This document shows positions 15,265 through 23,485 of a stretch of DNA of 64,000 nucleotides, piece after piece (the stretch's first letter is position 1; each line of letters starts with the position of its first letter). Location of the stretch: contig JBCCUL010000012.1 of the NCBI GenBank assembly GCA_039197065.1, forward strand, positions 1 to 64,000. The letters run 5' to 3'. Position numbers and translations under genes: made by a program. Origin of the DNA: JANQPX01 sp039197065. Its GTDB lineage: Bacteria; Pseudomonadota; Alphaproteobacteria; Geminicoccales; Geminicoccaceae. The notes beneath the pieces were generated by a model that did not search any database, had not been told where the DNA came from, and saw only the letters and a list, made by a program, of their open reading frames with translations.

Positions 15265-16418
15265 AAGGCTGCTCCGAACCGACTGATGCTCTCGTCCCGA
15301 TCCCCGAAGATCTCCGACCAGGTGAGACTGCCCGATGCGATGTCAACGACATGTGAACGTAAATCCGCCAGCGCTTCCTCGAGACTGATGCCACCGGACA
15401 GGACCGCACTGGCGTCGACGTCGAGCTGCTGCTGCAGACGGTTTGCCGTTTCAGGATTGGCGCTGATCTTGATCGTTGGCATGAGCGCACTGCCATAGCT
15501 GTTGCCGACGCCTGTCGTGAAGAGGGCGAGATTGGCGCCGGCAGCGGCAAAGCCTGTCAGCGACTCCGGCGTGTAGGCGGGCGCATCCATCAGCCAGAGG
15601 CCGGGCGCCGTGGGGGTTTCGCCGTAAGGAAGGACCCCTTCGATCGGTGATCGACCGCTCTTGGCAATCGCGCCTAGAGACTTTTCTTCGATGGTCGAAA
15701 GACCGGCATCGATATTGGTCCGGCCTGGGTTTTCGCCGATCAGATCGATGCCCGCCTCGACGGCCATGGCTTCGCGCCGATCCGCCGCGGTCCTGATCGC
15801 ATCGGTGATTTCCGCGGTCCTGGCGCGCGCCGCGAGACGATGTTCCGCGCCCAGCCATTCGGTGGTCTCGCCGATGACCGCCTTGCCGCCGGCTTCGACG
15901 ACCGCATCGCTCATCATGCCGACAAGAGGATTGGCGACCAGGCCGGAACTCGGATCCGAGCGGCCGCATTCAAGGGCGAGAAAAAGCTCGCTCAAAGGCA
16001 GAGCCTGCCGTCGCTGTCTGGAGATATCGCGCAGCAGGCCTGCAGCAGCGCGCGTGCCTCGATCCATCAGCGTCAACGCGTCATGTCCGCAGGCATCGAG
16101 GCTCAAGGCTTCGACCGGGCGTTTGGCTTTTGCCGCGACTTTTGCAATCTTGTCGACCTTGGGCGGATCGGCGCCGATGACGAGCACGGCGCCGACATTG
16201 GGATGCGCTGCCATGCCTGCGAGGACACGATCATGAGCAGCCCCATCGTCAGCGATCACGCCGGATCCGTAGGGCGTGCCCAGACAAAGCGAAGGACGAA
16301 CACGCGCGGCGATATGGGCGGCTGTGGGGCCTGTGAGGCCGGTCACCGAGAGGATCAGCAGATGGTTGCGTGTGCCGGCCAGGCCTTTTGGGTGGGCATA
16401 GCCGAGGAACTCAACCAT
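15261..16418 (-). CDS. UxaA-family large subunit (aldonate dehydratase or sulfo-lyase type)
   Basis: 385 aa from MVEFLGYAHPKGLAGTRNHL. The family's GxRNH-type opening, ECGRSDPSSGLVANP and the IGENPGRTNIDAGLSTIEEK region are present. The set is close to altronate/galactarate dehydratase, which eliminates water from a sugar acid, and to SuyB, which eliminates sulfite from sulfolactate. Sequence alone does not decide. The nearby sulfatase makes a sulfur-linked substrate worth considering. It overlaps the 49-aa gene by 8 nt upstream and the SAF gene by 4 nt downstream. Confidence 0.85.
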   Translation of the reverse strand: MVEFLGYAHPKGLAGTRNHLLILSVTGLTGPTAAHIAARVRPSLCLGTPYGSGVIADDGAAHDRVLAGMAAHPNVGAVLVIGADPPKVDKIAKVAAKAKRPVEALSLDACGHDALTLMDRGTRAAAGLLRDISRQRRQALPLSELFLALECGRSDPSSGLVANPLVGMMSDAVVEAGGKAVIGETTEWLGAEHRLAARARTAEITDAIRTAADRREAMAVEAGIDLIGENPGRTNIDAGLSTIEEKSLGAIAKSGRSPIEGVLPYGETPTAPGLWLMDAPAYTPESLTGFAAAGANLALFTTGVGNSYGSALMPTIKISANPETANRLQQQLDVDASAVLSGGISLEEALADLRSHVVDIASGSLTWSEIFGDRDESISRFGAAL

Positions 16419-16560
16419 CGAAGCTGTCCGGATCGAGGGACACGCCGTTGCCGACACCGATCGGCGGTCGCAACATGCCGTCGGGCATCCCGCCCACCCT
16501 TTCGACATCGTCTCGAAGCGGCGAGATCAGCCGTGGAATGATTCTTTTGACCTTGTTCAT
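16411..16560 (-). CDS. 49-aa protein coupled between tctA and the UxaA large subunit
   Basis: It starts MNKVKRIIPRLISPLRDDVE and contains GGMPDGMLRPPIGVGNGVS. The ATG overlaps the tctA stop as ATGA, and the stop lies 8 nt inside the start of the UxaA large-subunit gene. Unbroken coupling on both sides and gap-free filling of this 140-base interval favour a translated gene. It has no transmembrane segment or known domain. It could be a small enzyme subunit or a degraded N-terminal domain of the UxaA protein. Confidence 0.55.
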   Translation of the reverse strand: MNKVKRIIPRLISPLRDDVERVGGMPDGMLRPPIGVGNGVSLDPDSFDG

Positions 16561-18041
16561 CCCTTTCGCCTCTTTCGCCGCCATTCCCCGACCAGCGGCC
16601 ATAGCAGGAGAACGAGCGCAATGCCGAGGAAGAGAAGCGGCAGCGGACGTGTGTAGATCGGCTCGATGGAGCCTGCGGTCATCATCAAACCGGAGCGCAG
16701 CTTTTCCTCCATCAGGGGGGCGAGCACGAAGCCGATGACGAAGGGTCCGAGCGGGTATTTGGCGCGTTCCAGCAAGAAGCCGATCACGCCGAAGATCAGC
16801 ATCACCCACACGTCGAACATGGTGTTGTCGAGCCCGAACGAGCCGACCACGCAAAAGACGATAATGACCGGGAGGAGAAACGTGCGCGGCAGCTGTGCCA
16901 GCTTCGCGACCCAGCCGACGCTGCCAAGCATGATCGCATACATCAGCACATTGGCGACCAGGCAGGCGGCGATCATCGCCCAGACGACGTCGTAATTCGT
17001 CAGGAAGAGTGTCGGGCCGGGCTGGATCGAGTGGATCATCAGCGCGCCGATCAGGATTGCGTCGATCACCGAGCCTGGAATGCCCATGGCGATCAACGGC
17101 ACCAAAGCACCGCCGACCGTGGCGTTATTCGCGGCCTCCGAGGCGATGATCCCTTCTTCTGCGCCCTTGCCAAAGTTCTCCGGCGTCTTCGAAAGATTCT
17201 TGGTGGTCGTATAGGCGATGACCGAGCCAATCGAAGCACCCACGCCCGGCAGAATGCCGACCCAGGTGCCGATCAGGCTGGAGCGCAGCATGTTGGCGGC
17301 ATAGCGTTTCCAGTCTCGAAGCGTCATCAGCAGGCCCCTGGTCGACGCGCTGATGCGCTCCATCGGCTTGCCGATCTCCAGGATGTCGCTGATGATCTGG
17401 CTCACCGCGAAGACGCCGATCAGGACCGGCAGGAGCTTGAGCCCGCCGTTCAGCATGTACCAGTCGAAGGTCAGACGCGGTTGACCTGCGGACGGATCGA
17501 CTCCCGGCATGGAGGCGAGCATGCCGAGAAGTCCGGCGATCAGGCCTTTCACCAGGCTTCCCTGGCTGACCGAGGCGATCAGCACCATCGCCATCAGAAT
17601 GAGGGTGAAGTATTCGAACGGGCCAAAACGCGTCGCCCAGATCGACAAAGGCTTTGCCAGCAGAAACAAGAAGAACCACGAAACAATCCCGCCGACGAAG
17701 GAGGCCGAGATGCCGAGCCCGAGCGCGCGTCCCGGCCGTCCCGCCTTCGCAAGCGGATAGCCGTCGAAAGTGGTCATGACGTTGGAGGGCGTGCCCGGCA
17801 TGCGGAACAGCGTCGCGGTGATCAGCCCGCCGGTAATCGCGCCGACATACATGGCGATCAGCAGCACGACGGCGTCGGTCGGCGTCATGTAATAGGTCAA
17901 CGGCAAGGTCAGCGCGATCAGCATCGCGCCGGTCAGGCCGGGAATGGCCCCCACCGCGATGCCGAGCACCGTGCCCAGCACGCAATAGAAAAACGCCCAG
18001 GGCGTGAAGACGATGCTGAGGCCGAGGAGCAGTCCGTCCAT
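16557..18041 (-). CDS. tctA: Tripartite tricarboxylate transporter permease, large subunit TctA
   Basis: 494 aa, about 11-12 transmembrane helices. Family signatures are GAIPGLTGAMLIALTLPLTY near the start, GTPSNVMTTFDGYP and LPGVGASIGSVIAY with EAANNATVGGALVPL further on. It carries substrate bound by TctC across the inner membrane using the ion gradient. tctB lies 6 bases upstream and the 49-aa gene overlaps its end. Confidence 0.95.
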   Translation of the reverse strand: MDGLLLGLSIVFTPWAFFYCVLGTVLGIAVGAIPGLTGAMLIALTLPLTYYMTPTDAVVLLIAMYVGAITGGLITATLFRMPGTPSNVMTTFDGYPLAKAGRPGRALGLGISASFVGGIVSWFFLFLLAKPLSIWATRFGPFEYFTLILMAMVLIASVSQGSLVKGLIAGLLGMLASMPGVDPSAGQPRLTFDWYMLNGGLKLLPVLIGVFAVSQIISDILEIGKPMERISASTRGLLMTLRDWKRYAANMLRSSLIGTWVGILPGVGASIGSVIAYTTTKNLSKTPENFGKGAEEGIIASEAANNATVGGALVPLIAMGIPGSVIDAILIGALMIHSIQPGPTLFLTNYDVVWAMIAACLVANVLMYAIMLGSVGWVAKLAQLPRTFLLPVIIVFCVVGSFGLDNTMFDVWVMLIFGVIGFLLERAKYPLGPFVIGFVLAPLMEEKLRSGLMMTAGSIEPIYTRPLPLLFLGIALVLLLWPLVGEWRRKRRKG

Positions 18042-18047
18042 CCGACC

Positions 18048-18521
18048 TCAGAGCCCCGGCAGATCGACGACGAAGACGCGGGTGAACAGATACTGGCAGC
18101 CGAAGCCGGTGATCGCCGCGACCAGGAGGATGACCGGCAGCTTGGCAAGATCGAAGCGCACGAGCACGAAGATGGTCGCCGTCAGAAACACAGTCGTGAT
18201 GATCGCAAAGGTCGTGATCCGAAAATGCAGGGCCGCGACGTAGAGAACCGTCAAGCCAGCCACGATCGCGGCATCCCTCCAGCGGGCGACGCCCGCGGGC
18301 TCGACGTCACTGATGCCATCGTCCCGCAGCATCGCGCGGATGATGACCCAGAGGCTGAGCAGGATGATGAGGCCCGCGGTCATCTGCGGTACGCGCGCCG
18401 AGCCTAGCGGTTCGAAGGTGCCGGGCGGCAGATCGGCTGCCTGCCATATCGCCACAGCTGCGATCACGATCAGGACGAGCGCAACGCCTATGTCGAACCG
18501 GCGATCGACACCATCGCTCAT
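18048..18521 (-). CDS. tctB: Tripartite tricarboxylate transporter small subunit TctB
   Basis: 157 aa with four predicted transmembrane segments (DIGVALVLIVIAAVAIW, the MTAGLIILLSLWVI segment, the ITTFAIITTVFLTATIFVLV segment and a final one). This is the DUF1468/TctB layout, including the PPGTFEPLGSARVPQ loop. The start at MSDGVDRRF is supported by AGGA 7 bases upstream. It is the small membrane partner of TctA. Confidence 0.9.
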   Translation of the reverse strand: MSDGVDRRFDIGVALVLIVIAAVAIWQAADLPPGTFEPLGSARVPQMTAGLIILLSLWVIIRAMLRDDGISDVEPAGVARWRDAAIVAGLTVLYVAALHFRITTFAIITTVFLTATIFVLVRFDLAKLPVILLVAAITGFGCQYLFTRVFVVDLPGL

Positions 18522-19119
18522 GTCAATCCTGACCCGAACCGCCGCCACGCTTACGCATACTGTCCTTGCCTCCTATCATCGCAGAACTTTGCTTACTGCT
18601 GCGGTTGCCAGACACCGAGATGACCAGCGCCGCTTGATGCATCGTCGGTGCGCCTATTGCGGCGGCACTGTCGTATCGCTCGTCCACTGGAGCAGTAACC
18701 TTTTGATAACCTTTCGATGTCATCCTTGTTTCCTGGTCCATGCGACCCTGGGAATCCGCCGGCCCGTAGAGAGGGTTTGGCCAGGCTCGGACTCCCAGGA
18801 TCGCATGGAACATCGAACCAACGCCCACGCTGGCCGAGCGAAGTTAAGTCCTCGTCAATGTGGGCGACGTTCTTCCAGTGCTTTAGCAAGCTCCATGCTA
18901 CCTGCAGCCGACCATCACTTTGATCGGCTCGTTGTGTGTCGAGCCTTTGCCCTTCTGCACCCTGTCCATCAACCGAGGCGAGGGCGTTCCGACCTGGCGG
19001 AGCAGCGTTCCGCCTAAGCCGAACACGATCGTCGACGACCTCGACCCACCCAATCCCACCGGCAATCGGACTCGGACCAACGAGCTTCCACGACCAAGTC
19101 AACGCTGCCGCCGCGCGGC
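18522..19119. other. Long gap inside the tct operon, with one palindromic repeat
   Basis: About 600 bases between tctC and tctB in an otherwise compact operon. It contains the 94-bp palindromic element at 18716-18809. A 169-aa minus-strand frame crosses it but shows no family and includes the repeat, so I do not call it. The palindrome could reduce expression of genes downstream of tctC. Confidence 0.5.
18716..18809. repeat. 94-bp palindromic repeat, copy 1
   Basis: Arms of 22 bases (18737-18758 and 18788-18809) pair at 20 of 22 positions. Each arm has the core TCCATGCGA(C/T)CCTGGGA. The same element, same length and orientation, occurs at 23295-23388. It resembles dispersed REP- or MITE-like intergenic elements. 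This copy sits between tctC and tctB. Confidence 0.7.
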
Positions 19120-20097
19120 CTATTTTTGGGCGGCCTGCTTGGCCACGGGTTCGATGCGGGCCCAGGTGTCGGCGAGACTTTCCTGCAATGCGTCACCCTT
19201 CAAAAAGACGGGGGCGAAGGCCTTTGAATCGTAGAACGCCTTGATCTGGTCCGTGTCGCTGGCTGCTTCGAGCGCTGCCGCCATGCCGTCAATCGCTTCC
19301 GCTGGCGTGCCCTTGGGTGCGAACCACCAGCTATCGATGCAGAACTCCATGTCGCGGCCGAGTTCTTTGATCGTGGGCATGTCCGGCAGTTTCTCGTGCC
19401 GTTCAGCGCCGGTATAGGCAAGCGCCTTGATCTGGGCTTCCGGGTTGTCGCTGCCATCGGGAAGCTTGGTGAAGTTCAGAACCTCGGCGCCGGAGAGCAC
19501 GGTGGCGTTCGTCTGGTCGCCGGTAAGCGCTGTAAAGTTGGCGGTGCCGCCGCCGATCTGCACGAAGCGGAACTTCGCCCCAGGCTCGGTGTTCTGCAGC
19601 ATGATCCCGGCCATGTGATTGATCGCGCCGAGATTGGCGCCGTAGATCAGCGTGTCCGGCTCGGCTGCGGCTTTTTCCAGGAGCTGATCGACGCTGTCGA
19701 TGCCGCTGTCTTTTCTTACCATGGGCAGCACGCAGAACTGACCGGTCGCGGCGACCGGCTCGTAGTCGCGCCAACCAAAATCGAACATGCCGCCACCTTC
19801 GCCGCCCATCAGCGCGATATGTACGAGGAGGAAATTGTAGCCGTCGGCATCTGCCTCCATCACCTGGCGCGAGCCGACCGAGAAATGGCCGCCGACATTG
19901 ATGATCGTTATCGGCTGCGGCATCAGCTCATTTTCCTGTACCGCCATCTGAAACGCCCGCGCGACCTGATCGGACGTACCGCCAGCCTTGAAGGGCACGA
20001 CGACCTTCACCGGTTTTTCCGGCCATGCGGCGTCGGCTGTTCCTGAGAATATTAAAGCGAGGGCTGCGGCTGCCCCCATCATCCAACGACATGACAT
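19120..20097 (-). CDS. tctC: Tripartite tricarboxylate transporter substrate-binding protein TctC
   Basis: 325 aa from MSCRWMMGAAAALALIFSG, with a clear Sec signal peptide ending near GTADA. GGGAG precedes the ATG. Family features: WPEKPVKVVVPFKAGGTSDQ at the mature N-terminus, then ITIINVGG, and VQIGGGTANFTALTGDQT near the ligand site. It binds the substrate in the periplasm. First gene of the minus-strand operon and divergent from the sulfatase gene. Confidence 0.92.
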   Translation of the reverse strand: MSCRWMMGAAAALALIFSGTADAAWPEKPVKVVVPFKAGGTSDQVARAFQMAVQENELMPQPITIINVGGHFSVGSRQVMEADADGYNFLLVHIALMGGEGGGMFDFGWRDYEPVAATGQFCVLPMVRKDSGIDSVDQLLEKAAAEPDTLIYGANLGAINHMAGIMLQNTEPGAKFRFVQIGGGTANFTALTGDQTNATVLSGAEVLNFTKLPDGSDNPEAQIKALAYTGAERHEKLPDMPTIKELGRDMEFCIDSWWFAPKGTPAEAIDGMAAALEAASDTDQIKAFYDSKAFAPVFLKGDALQESLADTWARIEPVAKQAAQK

Positions 20098-20208
20098 GCC
20101 ACTCTCCCTGAAATGCCGATGCGCTCTTTTGGCGTCGCATCGATCCATTCATCATGTCCCATCTATGTGAACGGCGTAAGCTGCCGCCTGTCAAGAACGA
20201 CGCCGTCG

Positions 20209-20234
20209 TCGGACAGTGTTGTTGTTCTGTCCGA
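20209..20234. promoter_or_regulatory. Inverted repeat in the tctC/sulfatase divergent promoter
   Basis: TCGGACAG at 20209-20216 and CTGTCCGA at 20227-20234 are perfect 8-base arms with a 10-base spacer. They lie in the 195-base interval between divergently transcribed tctC and the sulfatase gene, so one bound regulator could control both arms. No regulator gene is present in the locus. Confidence 0.5.
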
Positions 20235-20292
20235 TGACTTGCCGGTACCATTCGAGAAAAAGAGAACAGCAGCTGCAGGGAGGCGAGATCCG

Positions 20293-21780
20293 ATGACGGA
20301 CGATCGGCCGAATATTCTCTTCCTTTTCTCCGACCAGCACGCCCAGCATGTCGCCGGCTGTTACGGCGACGCGATCGTGCGGACGCCGGCGCTCGATCGT
20401 CTGGCGGCCGAAGGCGTGACCTTCGATAACGCCTATACGACATCGCCGCTTTGCACGCCCGCGCGCATGGCGATGCTGACGGCGCAATACAGCCACCGCA
20501 TCGGCTGCTGGACCAATTCCGACATTCTCGCCTCCGATATCCCGACCCATGCCCACAGCCTGGGCGCCGCCGGCTATCGGCCGACCCTCATCGGTCGACT
20601 GCATTCAATCGGTCCCGATCAGCTGCACGGCTATGTTGATCGACGCGTCGGCGATCACAGCACCAACTGGGTCGGCGGCCATGCCCATGGCATGGGCGTG
20701 CTCGACCGTGCGCAGGAGCCCTTCCGGGTCAGCCTGGAGCGTTCCGGGCCGGGTCAATCGGCCTACGAAGTGAAGGACAGGGATGTCCTTGCCGCCGCTC
20801 TCGACCATCTCGACGAAATTGGCGATGCGCGCAAGAAAGGTGACGGAAGACCGTTTGCCGTCACGGTCGGCCTGATGCTGCCGCATCAACCCTATGTCTG
20901 CTCACCCGAGGACTTTTCATATTATGACGGCAAAGTCGGGCCGCCGCGGCTCGCGGCGCCGGGCGACAACGCGGAGCATCCCTATCTCCGTGAATGGCGG
21001 CGCTTCACGGAGAGCCTCGATCTACCCGACGACTGGCAGGTCCGAGCGCGGACCGCATATTACGGTCTCACGACCGCCATGGACCGCATGATCGAGCAGA
21101 TCCTGGAACGTCTGGAAGCGAACAGTCTCGCCGATAACACGCTGGTCATCTACGCCTCCGATCACGGCGATCAGCTTGGCGAGCGCGGGCTCTGGTGGAA
21201 GCAGACCTTTCACGAACAGTCGGTCAAGGTGCCGCTGATCCTCCGCTGGCCCGGCAGCCTGCCTGCCGGCGAACGCCGAGCCCAGGTGGTGAACCTTCTC
21301 GATCTCGCGGCGACCATGCTCGATGCAGCTGGCGCGCCGATGCTTCCCGATGGCCAGGGGCGAAGTTTTCTTGGGGTTGCGAAGTACGAAAAAACGCCGT
21401 GGTCCGATCTGACCTTCGCCGAATATTGCACCGACGGCCTGGCGCGCTGGACTGGAGCCGTCGTGCAGCAGCGCATGATCCGGGATGGGCGCTACAAGCT
21501 CGTTCATTATCATGGCGAACGGCCGCAGCTTTTCGATCTCGAAACCGATCCCGACGAGACCGAGGATCTCGCCATGTCGGAGAGATATGCCGGCGTCCGC
21601 GACGCCCTCACGGCCCAGGTGCTTGATGGCTGGGACCCCGAGGCTATCGCGCTGGTCCAAAAACGAAAGCTGGCCAACAAACGGTTGCTGTCGACATGGG
21701 CGAAGACGGCGGAGCCCGAAGAAGCCCATCGTTGGACACTGAAGATGGAAGACAACTGGCTCGCGGAGACCGGCTCGTGA
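20293..21780 (+). CDS. Sulfatase family hydrolase (Cys-type)
   Basis: 495 aa from MTDDRPNILFLFSDQHAQHV, with GGAGGCGAG upstream. D14 of the opening is a metal ligand. The sulfatase signature is C54-T-P-A-R58, whose Cys would be converted to formylglycine. YASDHGDQLGERGLWWKQ contains the second Asp-His metal pair. No signal peptide is seen, so it acts in the cytoplasm on an imported sulfate or phosphonate ester. Stop and next start overlap as GTGA. Choline sulfatase-like or phosphonate monoester hydrolase activity is an alternative. Confidence 0.9.
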   Translation: MTDDRPNILFLFSDQHAQHVAGCYGDAIVRTPALDRLAAEGVTFDNAYTTSPLCTPARMAMLTAQYSHRIGCWTNSDILASDIPTHAHSLGAAGYRPTLIGRLHSIGPDQLHGYVDRRVGDHSTNWVGGHAHGMGVLDRAQEPFRVSLERSGPGQSAYEVKDRDVLAAALDHLDEIGDARKKGDGRPFAVTVGLMLPHQPYVCSPEDFSYYDGKVGPPRLAAPGDNAEHPYLREWRRFTESLDLPDDWQVRARTAYYGLTTAMDRMIEQILERLEANSLADNTLVIYASDHGDQLGERGLWWKQTFHEQSVKVPLILRWPGSLPAGERRAQVVNLLDLAATMLDAAGAPMLPDGQGRSFLGVAKYEKTPWSDLTFAEYCTDGLARWTGAVVQQRMIRDGRYKLVHYHGERPQLFDLETDPDETEDLAMSERYAGVRDALTAQVLDGWDPEAIALVQKRKLANKRLLSTWAKTAEPEEAHRWTLKMEDNWLAETGS

Positions 21781-23105
21781 GCGGGCTTGGCGTCACCGTC
21801 ATGCCCGAATGGATCCAGTCCGAAGGCATCGAGCGGGTGCTCGATAATCTGGAGCGGGCAGGGGTGAACGCCGTGGCGACCTCCCCTTACGTCATGGCGG
21901 AGAGCGACGCGGAGAATGCCGGCCGCGAGCCGCCGATCGATGCCGGCGCCGGCAAGGTCCGCCTATTGGATCGGGCCCTGTGGGGCAAACGCGAACTCCG
22001 CTGCCTCACCGCCCCCGGCTACGAGCCGGATCGTTTACTCTATCGGGGTCTTGCTTATCAGCCGTCCGAGCCCACGGAGCTCACTCGAAAGGAGGGGCCG
22101 AAGATCGCGGCCTTCCTGGAAGCGGCGAAGGTACGTGGTTTCGATGTTCAACTCCAGGTCCAGGCGGCGATCCCGCCGGGCTATCGGGTGCAGTTCGGTG
22201 GGCCCTTGGAAGCCGACATGCCGCGCCTTCCCGATGGCGGTCTCCATGCGAACCGGGTCGACAAGAATGGCAGCCTCGCCAGTCCGGAAATCGTCGACTA
22301 CACCGCTGCTCTCATCCGCGACATCGCGGCCGCCTTTCCGATGATCGACGCCCTTCGCATCGATTGGCCGGAATATCCGCCCTACGATTTTCGGGCCTGG
22401 TTCTTCGATTTCTCCGACCATGCCGTAGCCGCTGCCCGCGCTCGGGGATATGACGTCGAGGCGATGCGCCGAGACTGCCTGACGCTCATGGCTGACCCAT
22501 CGCCCATCTTGGAAAGCGGCTTCGATGCGCTTCCGGGCTTCGCCGCTTTGCAGTGCTTCAAAGCCGACCTCACGCTGGATCTGGTCAAGTCATGCCGAGC
22601 GACGCTGCCGCCTTCCATACGCCTGGTCGTCCATGCCTTTCCGCCGCCTTGGTCCCACCTCTCAGGCATGGATTTCGCCCGCATCGCCGATGTCGCCGAC
22701 GATATCGCCGTCAAGCTCTACACCATGCACTGGCCGATGATGCTCCAGAACTATCTGCAGCAATTCGCTAGCGCAGGCGTGGCGGAGGATCGGGCGTCAG
22801 CGGGATTGCTTGAGCGGTTTGATACAGGCGGCCGTCCACCCTTCCGTTACCCGGAACCGGACGAGTCCCATCCCGGAAGCGCTGATGCCCAAAGACGAAA
22901 GATCGAAACGGCCAAAGCCGCCGTTCAAGGCCGAGCCAGGATCATTCCAAGCGCGCACGCCTATGGACCCGCCGATGATGTGATCGCCCGAGTGATGGTC
23001 GCTCTGAGCGCAGGCGAAGGGTATGCGTGGATCAATCGCTACGGCTATCTCGGCGATGCCAAACTGGCAAAGCTGGGTCGTCGAGCGGCTCTGGACTTCG
23101 CCTGA
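21777..23105 (+). CDS. Uncharacterised TIM-barrel-like protein, glycoside-hydrolase-like
   Basis: 442 aa if the GTG overlapping the sulfatase stop is used; ATG at 21801 is an alternative. The pattern of alternating strands and helices (GVNAVATSPYV, FDVQLQVQAAIPPGYR, DALRIDWPEYPPYDF, IRLVVHAFPPPWSH, DDIAVKLYTMHWP, GYAWINRYGY) suggests an (alpha/beta)8 barrel. RIDWPEYPP carries Asp and Glu where glycoside hydrolases often have catalytic acids. I do not recognise a named family. Coupling to the sulfatase suggests that the two act on one substrate. Confidence 0.75.
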   Translation: MSGLGVTVMPEWIQSEGIERVLDNLERAGVNAVATSPYVMAESDAENAGREPPIDAGAGKVRLLDRALWGKRELRCLTAPGYEPDRLLYRGLAYQPSEPTELTRKEGPKIAAFLEAAKVRGFDVQLQVQAAIPPGYRVQFGGPLEADMPRLPDGGLHANRVDKNGSLASPEIVDYTAALIRDIAAAFPMIDALRIDWPEYPPYDFRAWFFDFSDHAVAAARARGYDVEAMRRDCLTLMADPSPILESGFDALPGFAALQCFKADLTLDLVKSCRATLPPSIRLVVHAFPPPWSHLSGMDFARIADVADDIAVKLYTMHWPMMLQNYLQQFASAGVAEDRASAGLLERFDTGGRPPFRYPEPDESHPGSADAQRRKIETAKAAVQGRARIIPSAHAYGPADDVIARVMVALSAGEGYAWINRYGYLGDAKLAKLGRRAALDFA

Positions 23106-23485
23106 CGAGATGGTTCAATCCGGGAAGTCGCAATCCGCGTCATAGCCTGTTGCCTGCCCGGCGTGCACTCCATCGGCGCTTGACGAAATCCGCCGCATCG
23201 CTTGGCCAGGCTCTTACACCAACCACATTTAGTTTTCATCGATGGGCTATCATGCGAGGAGTTCCTCGTATCTTTAGTTCTTCGTTAAGATCTTGATGTC
23301 ATCTTGTTTCGCGGTCCATGCGACCCTGGGAATCCGCCCGCCCGATTGGTGAGTTGGGTCGAGGTTCGGACTCCCAGGACTGCATGGACCAGCGAGATGC
23401 GAAGTATGATGGCCATGTCGGGCTGAATAAGGATGAACGTGGCCGGCCGCCCACAGGCATTGGTAGACACGTTGTGCGGCTGCTA
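23106..23485. other. Convergent intergenic region with palindromic repeat
   Basis: About 380 bases between convergent genes. It holds the second 94-bp palindromic element and, at about 23252-23266, a small GCGAGGA/TCCTCGT hairpin. No gene is supported. Confidence 0.5.
23295..23388. repeat. 94-bp palindromic repeat, copy 2
   Basis: Arms at 23315-23336 and 23367-23388 pair at 18 of 22 positions. The sequence is nearly the same as 18716-18809 at both arms and in the leader GATGTCATC.TTGTTTC, while the central loop differs. Confidence 0.7.

Noticed and set aside
17031..18407. A 458-aa plus-strand frame opposite tctA and tctB
   Set aside because: It is the complement of clear transporter genes. 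The translated text is rich in Arg, His, Asp and Gln, as expected of a reverse frame through hydrophobic GC-rich coding DNA.
18593..19102. A 169-aa minus-strand frame in the tctC-tctB gap
   Set aside because: It passes through the 94-bp palindrome, has no family, and lacks a clear ribosome-binding site.
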